Positions 28,237-36,940 of a DNA stretch of 64,000 nt are shown here, in pieces. Under the pieces are notes generated by a model that saw only the letters and a list, made by a program, of their open reading frames with translations, was not told where the DNA came from and searched no databases. The position numbers were made by a program, and so were the translations under genes. Source of the DNA: Massilia arenae (GTDB taxonomy: Bacteria > Pseudomonadota > Gammaproteobacteria > Burkholderiales > Burkholderiaceae_D). The DNA lies in NCBI RefSeq assembly GCF_008014745.1, contig NZ_VPFD01000018.1:1-64000 (forward strand), given 5' to 3'. How positions within the stretch are numbered: position 1 is the stretch's first letter; every line of letters starts with the position of its first letter.

Positions 28237-29574
28237 TTACAATCCGCCCGGATACGTCTCTGGCGGCTCGCCCGAATGCCAGCCGCTGGTCGCATCAAGC
28301 GGCTCCACCGCCGTGGTGCGGTCGATGTGGATCACGGCGTCGAACTGGCGCGGCAGCTGGGCCATGAAATAGTGGCTCTGGCGCTCGCTGCTCGGCAGGT
28401 ACAGTACGCCGATGGCGCGCTCCAGCCGCTCTTCCATCAGCGCGTCGCGCGCCGCCGACGGCTCGCGCAGCGGCAGGAAGAAGCGCTCGATGCCGGTGCT
28501 GTGCAGCAGGTGCTCGTAGCTGTTCTGCAGGGCCGGCCGCACGTGCTTGTGCAGGCCTTCGCCATCCCATTCGGAGGCCGCCGTGACCCGGCCCTCGTAG
28601 GTGGTGAAGCCGACCAGGACGGTGTCGGCGCCGTGCGCCTTGCGCGCCAGCTCGCCCAGCGTCCATTCGCCCTGGCGTCCGATCTCGGTCGCGCGCGCGT
28701 CGCCGATGTGCGAGTTGTGTTCCCACACCACGATGCGCGCGGGCTTGCCGCCCTGCGACAGGTGGCGCGTCACCGCGTCCAGGGTCTCGGCCATGTGGCT
28801 GTCACGCAGGTTCCAGGACGAGACGCGGCCCTTGAACATGGTGCGGTAATACTCTTCCGCGTTCTTGACCAGGCGCGCGTTCTGCTGGGCGTAGAAGAAC
28901 GCGTCGTCGCCGCCCTCACGCTGCACGTAGTCGAAACCGCGCTGCTGCAGGGTGCGCAGGGTGGCGATCACGCCTTCCTGGCAGGAAGGCGATATGCCGA
29001 AGCTGGCCTGGTAGCCGTATTGCTGGCTGTCTCGCTCGTAGTGGTCGAAGCAGGCGTAGACCTTGCGCGCCTCGCGCGCGGCGTTCGGGTCGACCCGTTC
29101 GAGGTAGCCCAGCACCTCGTGGATCGAGGTGTACATGCTGTACAGGTCCAGGCCGTAGAAGCCGGTCTTTGCGGCGCCGGCGGCCAGTCCTTCGTTGTGC
29201 GTGCGCAGCCATTCGACGAAGTCGAGCACGGCCGTGTTGCGCCACATCCAGGCCGGGAAGCGTTCGAAGCCCGCCAGGGCGGCGCGGCCGTCGGTGTCCC
29301 CACCTTCGCCCCGCACATAACGATTGACGCGCCAGGCATCGGGCCAGTCGGCTTCGACCGCCACCGCGGTAAAGCCCTTCTCTTCGATCAGGCGTCGGGT
29401 GATGCGTGCCCGCTCGGCATAGAACTCGTGGCTGCCATGGGTGGCCTCCCCGAGCAGCACGAAGCGGGCGTTGCCGACCATGTCGAGCAGGGCGTCGTAG
29501 TCGTCCGCGCCCCCGGTGAGGGGGCGGGCCGACGCGCGCACCGCGTCCAGGGTGGCATTGGTGAGGATGGTCAC
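28237..29574 (-). CDS. Erythromycin esterase family protein
   Basis: 445 residues. Family signatures are VLLGEATHGSHEFYAER, AVAVEADWPDAWRVNRYV, FYGLDLYSMYTSIHEVL and the HNSHIGDARATE motif. Proteins of this superfamily hydrolyse macrolide lactones in some cases (Ere), but most chromosomal members are uncharacterised hydrolase-like proteins tied to stress clusters. It starts at GTG 29574, only one base beyond the SRPBCC stop, so translation is coupled. A resistance role is not implied by sequence alone. Confidence 0.85.
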   Translation of the reverse strand: MTILTNATLDAVRASARPLTGGADDYDALLDMVGNARFVLLGEATHGSHEFYAERARITRRLIEEKGFTAVAVEADWPDAWRVNRYVRGEGGDTDGRAALAGFERFPAWMWRNTAVLDFVEWLRTHNEGLAAGAAKTGFYGLDLYSMYTSIHEVLGYLERVDPNAAREARKVYACFDHYERDSQQYGYQASFGISPSCQEGVIATLRTLQQRGFDYVQREGGDDAFFYAQQNARLVKNAEEYYRTMFKGRVSSWNLRDSHMAETLDAVTRHLSQGGKPARIVVWEHNSHIGDARATEIGRQGEWTLGELARKAHGADTVLVGFTTYEGRVTAASEWDGEGLHKHVRPALQNSYEHLLHSTGIERFFLPLREPSAARDALMEERLERAIGVLYLPSSERQSHYFMAQLPRQFDAVIHIDRTTAVEPLDATSGWHSGEPPETYPGGL

Positions 29575-29575
29575 A

Positions 29576-30898
29576 TCAGTGCAGGACGCTGTGGCTCGGC
29601 GGCGCTTGATGGCCGGCGTAGTGGGCGCCGCCGCGCTCGATGAACTCCTTCATGCGCGCCAGGTCGTCGTCCATCTGGCGCTGCGGATCGGCGCCCAGCA
29701 TGCGCGCGATGCCGTGGCCCAGCGCGCCGGCTGGCGGCGAGTAGGTCATGTGCACCGTGACGCGGGTGCCGTTGCCGGACGGCTCGAAGGTGACCGTGCC
29801 TTCTTGCTCGATCTCCGAACCCGGCTCGCTGCGCCACGACAGGCGCTCGGGACGCGACTGCTCGGTCATGACGGCGTTCCAGGCGTATTCCATGCCGCCG
29901 GGGCCGCGCACCACCCAGTGCGAGCGGCGGTGGCCAAGGTCGCGCACCTCGGTCACGTGCGACATGAAGCGCGGGAAGTTCTCGACCTCGGACCAGGCGT
30001 CGAACACTTCTTTCGGCGAGGCGTCGATGTGGACTGAGTTCTCCACCTCGACCTGGCTGGCGGCGCCGCGGTGACGCAGCGAATCGACCAGGTGGCGGCC
30101 GCGGTCGCTGCGCAGCAGCACCGCCAGCGCGCCCAGGCCGAGCACGGCAGCCAGCGGCGAACGGCGCGCCAGGCCGACCACGCTCAGGGCGCCGGTGCCC
30201 AGCAGGGCGGAATTGGTGAGCGTCGGGCTGCGCGAACCGAACACCTGGCTCAGGTGGTCGGTCCAGGCGCGCACCTGGTTGCCGGCGGCGTGGGCGCGCG
30301 AGCGGGCGTCGGCTTTCAGGCCGTGGGCGGTTTGCTCCAGGCGTTCGCGCGCGTGGTCGGCACGTTCGCGGGCGCGTTCGGCGGCATGTTCGGCGCGGTC
30401 GCGCGCTTGGTCGGCGGCGTACTCGGCATGTTCACGCGCTTCATGGGCTGCATGGCCGGCGCGGTCGCGCGCCTCGTAGGCGGCGTGCTTCACGCGATCG
30501 CGCGTCTCGAACGCAGCGTGGCTGGCCCGGTCCTTCGCGTCGTAAGAGGCCTCGGCCAGGCGCTCGCGCGCATGTTCGAGCCGGTCGCGCGTGCGGTTCG
30601 AGACCTCGGCCAGGCGGTCGCCCGCCGCATGGGCGGCGCCGGCCAGGCGTTCGCCGGCAATGGCGGCGGCGCCGGTGGCGCGCAGGCGCGCCGAGTCGAG
30701 GCGGTCGCCGGCGTCGTGCCAGGCGTGTTCGAGGCGGTTGCCGGTGCGCTCGCGGGCGTCGCGCAGGGCGCCGCGGGCGCGGGAGCGCCGCTTGGCGCCG
30801 CGATCCGGGTCGAATGCGTACATCAGCAAGGCGCCTGCGACTGCTGCGCCGATCCACTTGCCCACGTTGTTTGCTTGTTCGTTGTTCGTATCGTTCAT
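29576..30898 (-). CDS. LEA-like 11-mer repeat protein with C-terminal SRPBCC domain
   Basis: 440 residues from ATG 30898 (AAGGAG upstream). The N-terminus has a short hydrophobic stretch (GAAVAGALLMYAF). Residues about 98-192 are highly charged, Ala/Arg/Glu/His-rich helix with an 11-residue period (ARDRAGHAAHE type units). Two short hydrophobic segments (about 229-262) follow, then an SRPBCC/polyketide-cyclase-like fold (about 283-425, VEVENSVHIDASPKEVFDAWSE). The repeat resembles group 3 LEA proteins known for desiccation tolerance. The SRPBCC domain usually binds hydrophobic ligands. The function of the fusion is unknown; membrane-associated stress protection is my inference. Confidence 0.75.
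   Translation of the reverse strand: MNDTNNEQANNVGKWIGAAVAGALLMYAFDPDRGAKRRSRARGALRDARERTGNRLEHAWHDAGDRLDSARLRATGAAAIAGERLAGAAHAAGDRLAEVSNRTRDRLEHARERLAEASYDAKDRASHAAFETRDRVKHAAYEARDRAGHAAHEAREHAEYAADQARDRAEHAAERARERADHARERLEQTAHGLKADARSRAHAAGNQVRAWTDHLSQVFGSRSPTLTNSALLGTGALSVVGLARRSPLAAVLGLGALAVLLRSDRGRHLVDSLRHRGAASQVEVENSVHIDASPKEVFDAWSEVENFPRFMSHVTEVRDLGHRRSHWVVRGPGGMEYAWNAVMTEQSRPERLSWRSEPGSEIEQEGTVTFEPSGNGTRVTVHMTYSPPAGALGHGIARMLGADPQRQMDDDLARMKEFIERGGAHYAGHQAPPSHSVLH
30323..30607 (-). repeat. 33-bp period tandem repeats encoding 11-mer helices
   Basis: Within the SRPBCC gene, about nine imperfect 33-base units encode AxDRAxHAAxE-like 11-residue turns. The complementary strand also stays open over the repeats because of their composition, but this is not a gene. 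Confidence 0.7.
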
Positions 30899-30936
30899 CT
30901 CGGCTCCTTGAGGTAGGGTTGACTGGCGGCGTGGCC

Positions 30937-31590
30937 TTAGTGCGCCCACGCCTGCGCCAGCAGGGATTGCACTTCTTCATCGGCGGTCTGCTCGAAGCGC
31001 CGGTACCACTGCCCCACGGCGCGAAAGCGCAGCGGGGCGAGTGGGCAGGCCACTTCGTCGGCAACGCCACGCAAGACCTGCAGCGCATCCTGGGCCGCCA
31101 CCGGCACCGCCAGCACCAGCCTGGACGGTCGCTGGCGGCGCGCGACTTCGACCGCCGCCAGCATCGTCGATCCGGTGGCGACGCCATCGTCGACCAGCAT
31201 CACGCAGCGTCCCGCAAGCCGGGCCGGCGGACGCTCGCCGCGATAATGCCGCTCGCGCCGCGCCAGTTCGGCCTGCTCCACCGCGATGACCGCATCGACT
31301 TCGCCCTGGGTCACGCCCATCAGGCCCGGCACGCCGGGCTGCAGCACGCACACCCCGCCGCTGCCGATGGCGCCCATGGCGAACTCAGGCTGGTTCGGCA
31401 AGCCGAGCTTGCGCACCAGCATCAAGTCGAGTTCGGCATGCAGCGCCTGGGCGATGGGGAAGGCGACCGGCACGCCCCCGCGCGGCAGCGCGAGTACCAG
31501 CACATCGTTGCGTCCGGCGTAATGACGCAGCGCCCCGGCCAAATGCCTGCCGGCGTCGACGCGGTCGATGAATGGTTCTAGCTCTTGCAT
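30937..31590 (-). CDS. Phosphoribosyltransferase family protein
   Basis: 217 residues from ATG 31590 (earlier in-frame start at 31617 possible). The PRPP loop is VMLVDDGVATGSTMLAAVE; upstream are LVLALPRGGVPVAFPIA and VRKLGLPNQPEFAMGAIG, the pattern of type I PRTases found beside erythromycin-esterase-like genes. The nucleobase specificity cannot be told. It ends 39 bases before the SRPBCC start and so heads the same operon. A PRTase plus esterase-like pair is a recurring stress-cluster layout whose reaction is not known. Confidence 0.85.
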   Translation of the reverse strand: MQELEPFIDRVDAGRHLAGALRHYAGRNDVLVLALPRGGVPVAFPIAQALHAELDLMLVRKLGLPNQPEFAMGAIGSGGVCVLQPGVPGLMGVTQGEVDAVIAVEQAELARRERHYRGERPPARLAGRCVMLVDDGVATGSTMLAAVEVARRQRPSRLVLAVPVAAQDALQVLRGVADEVACPLAPLRFRAVGQWYRRFEQTADEEVQSLLAQAWAH

Positions 31591-31714
31591 GATGAAGAAG
31601 TTGTTAACTTCCAGCATACACATGGACGAGCGTGGCCGTCGTTCGTTTGCCGTGCGGAATGACGAGGTGAAGAATGGCGGCCCCGGACGGGGCCGCGCGT
31701 GGGTGTCTGGCAGC

Positions 31715-32557
31715 TTAGCCGAGCTGGCGGCTGTGGAAACGCAGGTGGTCTTCGACGAAGGTCGAGATGAAGTAATAGCCGTGGTCGTAGCCGGCATGGC
31801 GGCGCAGGGTCAGCGGCTGATTGGCCTTGGCGCAGGCGTCCTCGAAGGCCTCGGGCAACAACTGCTCGACCAGGAATTTGTCGCCCAGGCCCTGGTCGAT
31901 CAGGATGCCACCGGGGAACGGCGCGCTCGTATGCGACGCCATCAGGGCGCTGGCGTCGTATTGCTGCCAGGCGCTTTCGTCGGCGCCGAGGTAGCCGCCG
32001 AAGGCCTTCTTGCCCCATGGGCAGTGGCTTGGCGCGGCGATCGGGGCGAAGGCTGAGACCGAGCGGAACAGGTCGGGGTGCTTGAGCGCCATGGTCAGCG
32101 CGCCATGGCCGCCCATCGAGTGGCCGAAGATGCCTACCTTGCCTGGATCGGCCTGGAAAGTGGCCAGCACCAGCGCGTGCAGTTCCAGCAGATAGCTGTG
32201 CATGCGGTAGTGGCGCGCCCACGGTTCCTGGGTGGCGTCGAGGTAGAAGCCGGCGCCGGCGCCGAAGTCCCAGCTGTCGCTTTCTCCCGGCACGTTGGCG
32301 CCGCGCGGGCTGGTGTCGGGCGCGACCAGGATGATGCCCAGTTCGCTGGCCAGGCGCTGGGCGCCGGCCTTGGTCATGAAGGTTTCTTCGGTGCAGGTCA
32401 GGCCGGCCAGGTAGAACAGCACCGGCAATTTCTTCTCGCCTGCCGCCGGCGGCAAGTAGACCGAGAATTTCATCGGCAGGCCTATGGCGGCCGAGTCGTG
32501 CTGGTAGAAGCGCTGCACGCCGCCGAAGCAGGCGTGTTCATTGAGGAGTTGGGGCAT
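31715..32557 (-). CDS. fghA: S-formylglutathione hydrolase
   Basis: 280 residues. It hydrolyses S-formylglutathione to formate and glutathione, the second step of glutathione-linked formaldehyde detoxification. The esterase-D type features are MPQLLNEHACFGGVQRF at the start, PVLFYLAGLTCTEE, the nucleophile elbow GHSMGGHGAL, and YDHGYYFISTFVEDHL at the C-terminus carrying the His. ATG 32557 is chosen over an upstream frame extension because the mature family start fits. The formaldehyde dehydrogenase gene is not next to it here. Confidence 0.93.
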   Translation of the reverse strand: MPQLLNEHACFGGVQRFYQHDSAAIGLPMKFSVYLPPAAGEKKLPVLFYLAGLTCTEETFMTKAGAQRLASELGIILVAPDTSPRGANVPGESDSWDFGAGAGFYLDATQEPWARHYRMHSYLLELHALVLATFQADPGKVGIFGHSMGGHGALTMALKHPDLFRSVSAFAPIAAPSHCPWGKKAFGGYLGADESAWQQYDASALMASHTSAPFPGGILIDQGLGDKFLVEQLLPEAFEDACAKANQPLTLRRHAGYDHGYYFISTFVEDHLRFHSRQLG

Positions 32558-32620
32558 CTTGGTGTCGGGTGCAGTTGAAAAGATGACGCCAGTATGCCGG
32601 TTCCGGGCGGCGCTTGCCAA

Positions 32621-33211
32621 CTAGACCACGCCCAGCGCCCCCAGCAGCGCGCCGAGCGCCAGCATCCACAGCAGGTGCAGGCGGGTGCGCCAGATGACGA
32701 TGGCGGTGGCCGCCGTCAGCAGCCATAGGGGCCAGTTGTCCATGTGTTCGCCGCCCTTGCCGCCGCCGGTGGCCAGCAGCCAGGCGGTCGACAGCAGCAT
32801 GGCGATCACCAGCGGCGCCATGCCCTGCTTGAAGGCGCGCACGGCGCGCAGCTCGCGGTTGCGCTGGGCCCACTGCGCCACCTGGTAAGTAAACACGGTG
32901 GACGGCAGCATGATGCCGATCATCGAGATCGCCACGCCGTAGAGCGCGGCCGTCATGCTGCCGGAATTGAGTCCCACGTTCCAGCCCAGCAGGGCCACGA
33001 ACAGCACGTTGGGCCCGGGCGAGGATTGGGCCAGGGCCACCGAGTCGGCGAACTGGGTCTGGCTGAGCCAGCCCTGGCGCTCGACCAGGTACCGCTGCAT
33101 CTCGGAGGTGGTCGAGATCGCGCCGCCGAGCGACATCATGGACAGCATCAGGAAATGGACGAACAGGTTCAGCCAGTCATGCCAGCCGAATACCAGGCTG
33201 GGCGCGTTCAT
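32621..33211 (-). CDS. chrA: Chromate transporter, C-terminal half
   Basis: 196 residues with about five membrane helices. The CHR-domain motifs are LGGAISTTSEMQRYL and AQSSPGPNVLFVALLGWNVG. It is a short-chain CHR protein that pairs with the upstream one to make the two-domain chromate exporter seen as one chain in other bacteria. It starts at ATG 33211 and overlaps the first half by 4 bp. The genuine chromate role is by family only; many short-chain CHR pairs have unproven substrates. Confidence 0.85.
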   Translation of the reverse strand: MNAPSLVFGWHDWLNLFVHFLMLSMMSLGGAISTTSEMQRYLVERQGWLSQTQFADSVALAQSSPGPNVLFVALLGWNVGLNSGSMTAALYGVAISMIGIMLPSTVFTYQVAQWAQRNRELRAVRAFKQGMAPLVIAMLLSTAWLLATGGGKGGEHMDNWPLWLLTAATAIVIWRTRLHLLWMLALGALLGALGVV

Positions 33212-33834
33212 GGCTTGAGCCGGCGCCAGGCCAGTACGCAGCCCAGGCCGCCGAGCAGGCCGATCACGGCCGCCAGCGGCACGCGGATCCAGGCCAGCAG
33301 CGCGAAACCGGTGGCGGCGATCGCGATGCAGACGGCGAGCGGGATCACGTTTTTGGACAGCGCGACCGACATGCGCAGGCCGGTGGCGGCGATCAGGCCA
33401 GCGGCGACGGCAGCCATGCCGCGCAGTGCGCCCTGCAGCTGGGGCTGGGTGGCGAACTGCGCATAGACCAGGGCCAGGCACAGCACCAGGATCAGCGGCA
33501 CGGTGAGGATGCCGGCCAGGGCGCTCATGGCGCCGGCCAGGCCGAAGTGGCGGGTGCCGATCATCATGGCCAGGTTGCAGACGTTGGGGCCCGGCATGAT
33601 CTGGGCCACCGACCATTCCTCGATGAATTCCTCGTTGCTCATCCAGCGCTTGCGCTCGACGACTTGCTGCTGGATCACGGCCAGCACCCCGCCGAAGCCC
33701 TGCAGGGCGATCAGCGTGAATGACACGAACAGGTCGGTCAACGACGTCGGGCGGGGACGGTCGGGTTCGGCCGGCGGCGCAGGCTGTGCGGAACGCGGCG
33801 CGGAAGGCGGCAAGGGCAGGGGTGAGGCGCTCAT
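33208..33834 (-). CDS. chrA: Chromate transporter, N-terminal half
   Basis: 208 residues from ATG 33834 (an in-frame start at 33870 is possible but lacks support). After a Pro-rich head come FTLIALQGFGGVLAVIQQQV, the family loop VAQIMPGPNVCNLAMMIG and about five helices. It pairs with the C-terminal half immediately downstream. Coupled translation through ATGA (33208-33211) favours equal amounts, as expected for a heterodimer. Confidence 0.85.
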   Translation of the reverse strand: MSASPLPLPPSAPRSAQPAPPAEPDRPRPTSLTDLFVSFTLIALQGFGGVLAVIQQQVVERKRWMSNEEFIEEWSVAQIMPGPNVCNLAMMIGTRHFGLAGAMSALAGILTVPLILVLCLALVYAQFATQPQLQGALRGMAAVAAGLIAATGLRMSVALSKNVIPLAVCIAIAATGFALLAWIRVPLAAVIGLLGGLGCVLAWRRLKP

Positions 33835-34012
33835 CCGGCGATTATCGCCGCTCGACCGGCGCCATGTCACGTGCTACCCGCTCTGGATAGCGGCGCCGAC
33901 ATCTGGCATAGACAAGCTTTTCGCGTATTGATAAAGGTTTGACATTGACTTCATTCTGCCATCGTCAATACTCGTGGTGCGTCAGCGACATAACCCACCG
34001 GAGACCAGCGCC

Positions 34013-34231
34013 ATGAGCCCCTACCGTGCCCAGGATATCAATCAAAGCCTCTCCGGATCGTCCGAGCTCAGGCGGAATATCCGTCAGCGAGACATCGTGG
34101 CACGCGGCATCGCGACTTTGGGCGAGTGCGGCACCATGCCGGCGCTCGAGTACCTCAAGGCGCATGGCGTGCGCCCGCAGGTGATCGAGCGCGTGCTGCT
34201 CGAACCGGAACGCCGCCGGGCGCTCGCCTGA
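34013..34231 (+). CDS. Small hypothetical protein
   Basis: 72 residues from ATG 34013, with GGAG (34000-34003) upstream. The composition is Arg/Leu/Glu-rich and helical: SELRRNIRQRDIVARGIATLG, then ALEYLKAHGVRPQVIERVLLEPERRR. No domain is recognised. The arrangement of helices resembles small regulatory or antitoxin-like proteins, but that is only an impression. It lies alone between chrA and the DnaA-box module. Confidence 0.55.
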   Translation: MSPYRAQDINQSLSGSSELRRNIRQRDIVARGIATLGECGTMPALEYLKAHGVRPQVIERVLLEPERRRALA

Positions 34232-34324
34232 GCAGTCGCAGCCGCTTGCGATTGCCCACAAAGTTCCCGCAAGATTTATTTGTGGTGCATACTGTGGCGG
34301 TCAGGGCTAAATCTTGTAAACCCT

Positions 34325-34454
34325 TGATTTTCAGCCGAAACGAGATTGCCTTCCCAATAGGCAAATTGTTGAAAGCCGCACGGGAGGCCGCGTCCAGCGT
34401 GTCAAGCCCCCGCTTTTCCACATACTTATTCACAGACTTTGTGGATATCCAAAA
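34325..34454. promoter_or_regulatory. DnaA-box module A (left of the helicase gene)
   Basis: Inside the roughly 380-base gap between the small gene and the helicase is an AT-richer block with three DnaA-box-like nonamers: TTTTCCACA (34414-34422), TTATTCACA (34426-34434, a perfect TTATNCACA) and the inverted TGTGGATAT (34440-34448). A matching block lies 2485 bases downstream with the same spacing. The remainder of the gap shows only the promoter/LexA region. Confidence 0.65.
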
Positions 34455-34569
34455 AACGTCTTGAATTTCCGTGACTTGGCAGCGATTGCTCAGGTCATGG
34501 CTGATGTCATTCTTGACAACTCCTTGACAGCGTCGCGGAGTGCCTGCATTTTCTTCTTGCAGCGCATGA

Positions 34570-34585
34570 CTGGATAAATGTACAG
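34570..34585 (+). promoter_or_regulatory. LexA-like SOS box upstream of the helicase gene
   Basis: CTGGATAAATGTACAG matches CTGT-N8-ACAG with one mismatch in the left half. It lies 25 bases upstream of the helicase ATG, a place where LexA would block transcription. TTGACA copies at 34513 and 34524 are possible -35 sites. Confidence 0.55.
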
Positions 34586-34609
34586 TATGGCATTTCCAGA
34601 TTTCGCCCC

Positions 34610-36706
34610 ATGTCCGCTGTCGCCGATCCGATTGCTAACCTGTCCGCCACCGACGACCCGTTCGCCAGCCTGAACCCAGAACAGAGGGCGGCGGTCGAGC
34701 ACGACGTCGGCGCGGAAGCACCGCGCCCGCTGCTGGTAGTGGCCGGCGCCGGTTCCGGCAAGACCAATACGCTGGCGCACCGGGTGGCGCGCCTGATCCA
34801 GTCGGGCGCCGATCCGCAGCGCATCCTGCTGCTGACGTTTTCGCGCCGCGCCGCCACCGAAATGACCCAGCGCGCCGGCGGCGTGCTGCACCGGCTGTTC
34901 GGGCTCAAGGGCAGCCAGGCGCAGGTCACATTGCCCTGGGCCGGGACCTTCCACAGCATCGGCGCGCGCCTGCTGCGCGAGTTCTCCGGCCGCATCGGGC
35001 TGGACGATCAATTCACGATCCACGACCGCGGCGACTCCGAAGACCTGATGGGCATGGTGCGCCACGAGATCGGCCTGAGCCAGACGGAAAAACGCTTTCC
35101 ATTGAAGGGCACCTGCCTGTCGATCTATTCGCGCGTGGTCAACGGCCGCGAGCCGCTCGATCAGGTGCTGCAGGCATTCTTCCCCTGGTGCAGCGAGTGG
35201 GAAGCCCAGCTCAAGACGCTGTTCGGCGCCTATGTCGACGCCAAGCAGGAGCAGAACGTGCTCGACTACGACGACCTGCTGCTGTTCTGGGCCGAGATGG
35301 CGGCCGACCCGGTGCTGGGGGCGGAACTCGGCGCGCTGTTCGACCACGTGCTGGTCGACGAATACCAGGACACCAACCGCCTGCAGGCGGCCATCGTCAC
35401 CGGCATGAAGCCCGACGGCCGCGGCGTGATGGTGGTGGGAGACGATGCGCAGTCGATCTATGGCTTTCGCGGCGCCACGGTGCGCAACATCCTCGACTTC
35501 GCCGGCCAGTTCTCGCAGCCGGCGCAGCTGATCACCCTGGAGCGCAACTACCGCTCCACGCAGCCGATCCTGGACGCGTCGAACGCGGTGATCGGCGCCG
35601 CGCTCGAGCGCCACGCCAAGACCCTGTGGACCGACAAGGTGTCGAGCATCAAGCCGCAGCTGGTGTTGATACCCGACGAAGCCGAGCAGGCGCGCTGGGT
35701 CTGCAACCGCATCCTCGAACAGCGCGAAACCGGCATGCCGCTCAAGAGCCAGGCGGTGCTGTTCCGCGCCGCCAGCCACAGCGCCGCGCTCGAGCTCGAA
35801 CTCATGCGCCGCAACATCCCCTTCGTCAAGTTCGGCGGCCTGAAATTCCTGGAAGCGGCCCACATCAAGGACGTGCTGGCCGTGCTGCGCTTCGCCCAGA
35901 ACCCGAGTGGACGCCTGGCCGGTTTCCGCGCGCTGCAGCTGATACCCGGCATCGGCCAGGCGACCGCCACCCGCCTGGTCGAGGCCGCGGGCACGAGCAA
36001 CGATGCGGCGACGGCGCTGGAGGTCTTTCCCGTGCCGGCGCGCTGCAAGGGCGACTGGCAAGCATTCTGCGACTTGTACCGGCGCCTGCGTACGCCCGGC
36101 CTGCGCTGGCCGCTGGACCTCGAGCTGGCGCGCGCGTGGTACCAGCCGCACCTGGAGCGCCTGCACGACGATGCCCAGGTACGCGCGGCCGACCTCGATC
36201 AGCTGGTGGCGCTGTCCGGCGGCTATGGCAACCGCGAGAGCTTCCTGGCCGAGATCACGCTCGACCCGCCCGAAGCCACCAGCGACCGCGCCGGCGCGCC
36301 GCTGCTCGACGAAGACTACGTGATCCTGTCCACCATCCATTCGAGCAAGGGTCAAGAGTGGAATTCGGTGCACGTGCTGAACGTCGTCGACGGCTGCATC
36401 CCGTCGGACATGGCGACCGGCAACCAGGAAGACATCGAGGAAGAACGGCGGCTGCTGTATGTGGCCATGACACGGGCGCGTGAAAACCTGCACCTGGTGG
36501 TGCCGAACCGGTTCTTCATCAAGCAGCAGTCGAGCATGGGCGACCGCCATGTATATGCGGCACGGTCGCGCTTCATCACCCCGGTCATGCTCAAGCATTT
36601 CGAGGAATGCGCCTGGCTCAGCGCCGACAAACGCGAGCTGCGCACGCCGATGCCCGACAGTATTCGCATAATGGTGCGCGACCGGGCCCGGAACGCGTGG
36701 AAATGA
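34610..36706 (+). CDS. UvrD/Rep-type ATP-dependent DNA helicase
   Basis: 698 residues of superfamily 1A. Helicase motifs in order are Walker A GAGSGKTNTL (about residue 46), LTFSRRAATEM (Ia), LDYDDLLLFW, DEXQ box VDEYQDTN (II), VVGDDAQSIYGFRGA (III), LERNYRST (IV), STIHSSKGQEWNSVHVLNVVDG (V) and RLLYVAMTRARENLHLV (VI). It is near the length of UvrD but lacks the long C-terminal tail. It unwinds DNA 3'-5' in repair or replication restart. The LexA-like box in front suggests SOS induction, as for E. coli uvrD. Two DnaA-box modules flank the gene. Confidence 0.92.
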   Translation: MSAVADPIANLSATDDPFASLNPEQRAAVEHDVGAEAPRPLLVVAGAGSGKTNTLAHRVARLIQSGADPQRILLLTFSRRAATEMTQRAGGVLHRLFGLKGSQAQVTLPWAGTFHSIGARLLREFSGRIGLDDQFTIHDRGDSEDLMGMVRHEIGLSQTEKRFPLKGTCLSIYSRVVNGREPLDQVLQAFFPWCSEWEAQLKTLFGAYVDAKQEQNVLDYDDLLLFWAEMAADPVLGAELGALFDHVLVDEYQDTNRLQAAIVTGMKPDGRGVMVVGDDAQSIYGFRGATVRNILDFAGQFSQPAQLITLERNYRSTQPILDASNAVIGAALERHAKTLWTDKVSSIKPQLVLIPDEAEQARWVCNRILEQRETGMPLKSQAVLFRAASHSAALELELMRRNIPFVKFGGLKFLEAAHIKDVLAVLRFAQNPSGRLAGFRALQLIPGIGQATATRLVEAAGTSNDAATALEVFPVPARCKGDWQAFCDLYRRLRTPGLRWPLDLELARAWYQPHLERLHDDAQVRAADLDQLVALSGGYGNRESFLAEITLDPPEATSDRAGAPLLDEDYVILSTIHSSKGQEWNSVHVLNVVDGCIPSDMATGNQEDIEEERRLLYVAMTRARENLHLVVPNRFFIKQQSSMGDRHVYAARSRFITPVMLKHFEECAWLSADKRELRTPMPDSIRIMVRDRARNAWK

Positions 36707-36809
36707 CGACAGATGCGGGTAAATTGTCGACTTATCCCCCGTGCACCGCTTTTGTAGGAATTTGCCGTATGTGACATGGACGCGCGGAAGTCGTGCACGT
36801 GCAAGTAAC

Positions 36810-36940
36810 TGATTTTATTGAAGGTTTTTTTTGCCTTCAGAACGGGCATTTTGTTGAAACCCGCATCGATACTGCGCTTGCGGCTTGTCAAGTGGCGCTT
36901 TTCCACACACTTATCCACAATTCTTGTGGATAGTCCAAAA
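36810..36940. promoter_or_regulatory. DnaA-box module B (right of the helicase gene)
   Basis: This is the colinear partner of module A, shifted by 2485 bases. Nonamers are TTTTCCACA (36899-36907), TTATCCACA (36911-36919, perfect) and inverted TGTGGATAG (36925-36933). TTGTTGAAA followed by CCGCA and the upstream TGATTTT are shared with module A. A small TGAAGG/CCTTCA hairpin with a T-rich loop (36819-36839) may serve as helicase terminator. Confidence 0.65.

Noticed and set aside
28237..29574. Macrolide resistance gene
   Set aside because: The family name suggests it, but the operon context is stress-like and most such proteins have no shown esterase activity on macrolides.
30071..30916. Plus-strand frame rich in GAVARLVGGVL-like hydrophobic repeats
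   Set aside because: It is the antisense of the 11-mer repeats, which forces a repeating hydrophobic pattern; no ribosome binding site or family match.
34325..36940. Chromosomal or plasmid replication origin
   Set aside because: DnaA boxes are present, but there is no dnaA, dnaN, gyrB, rep or par gene and no long AT-rich unwinding element, so an origin is not supported.
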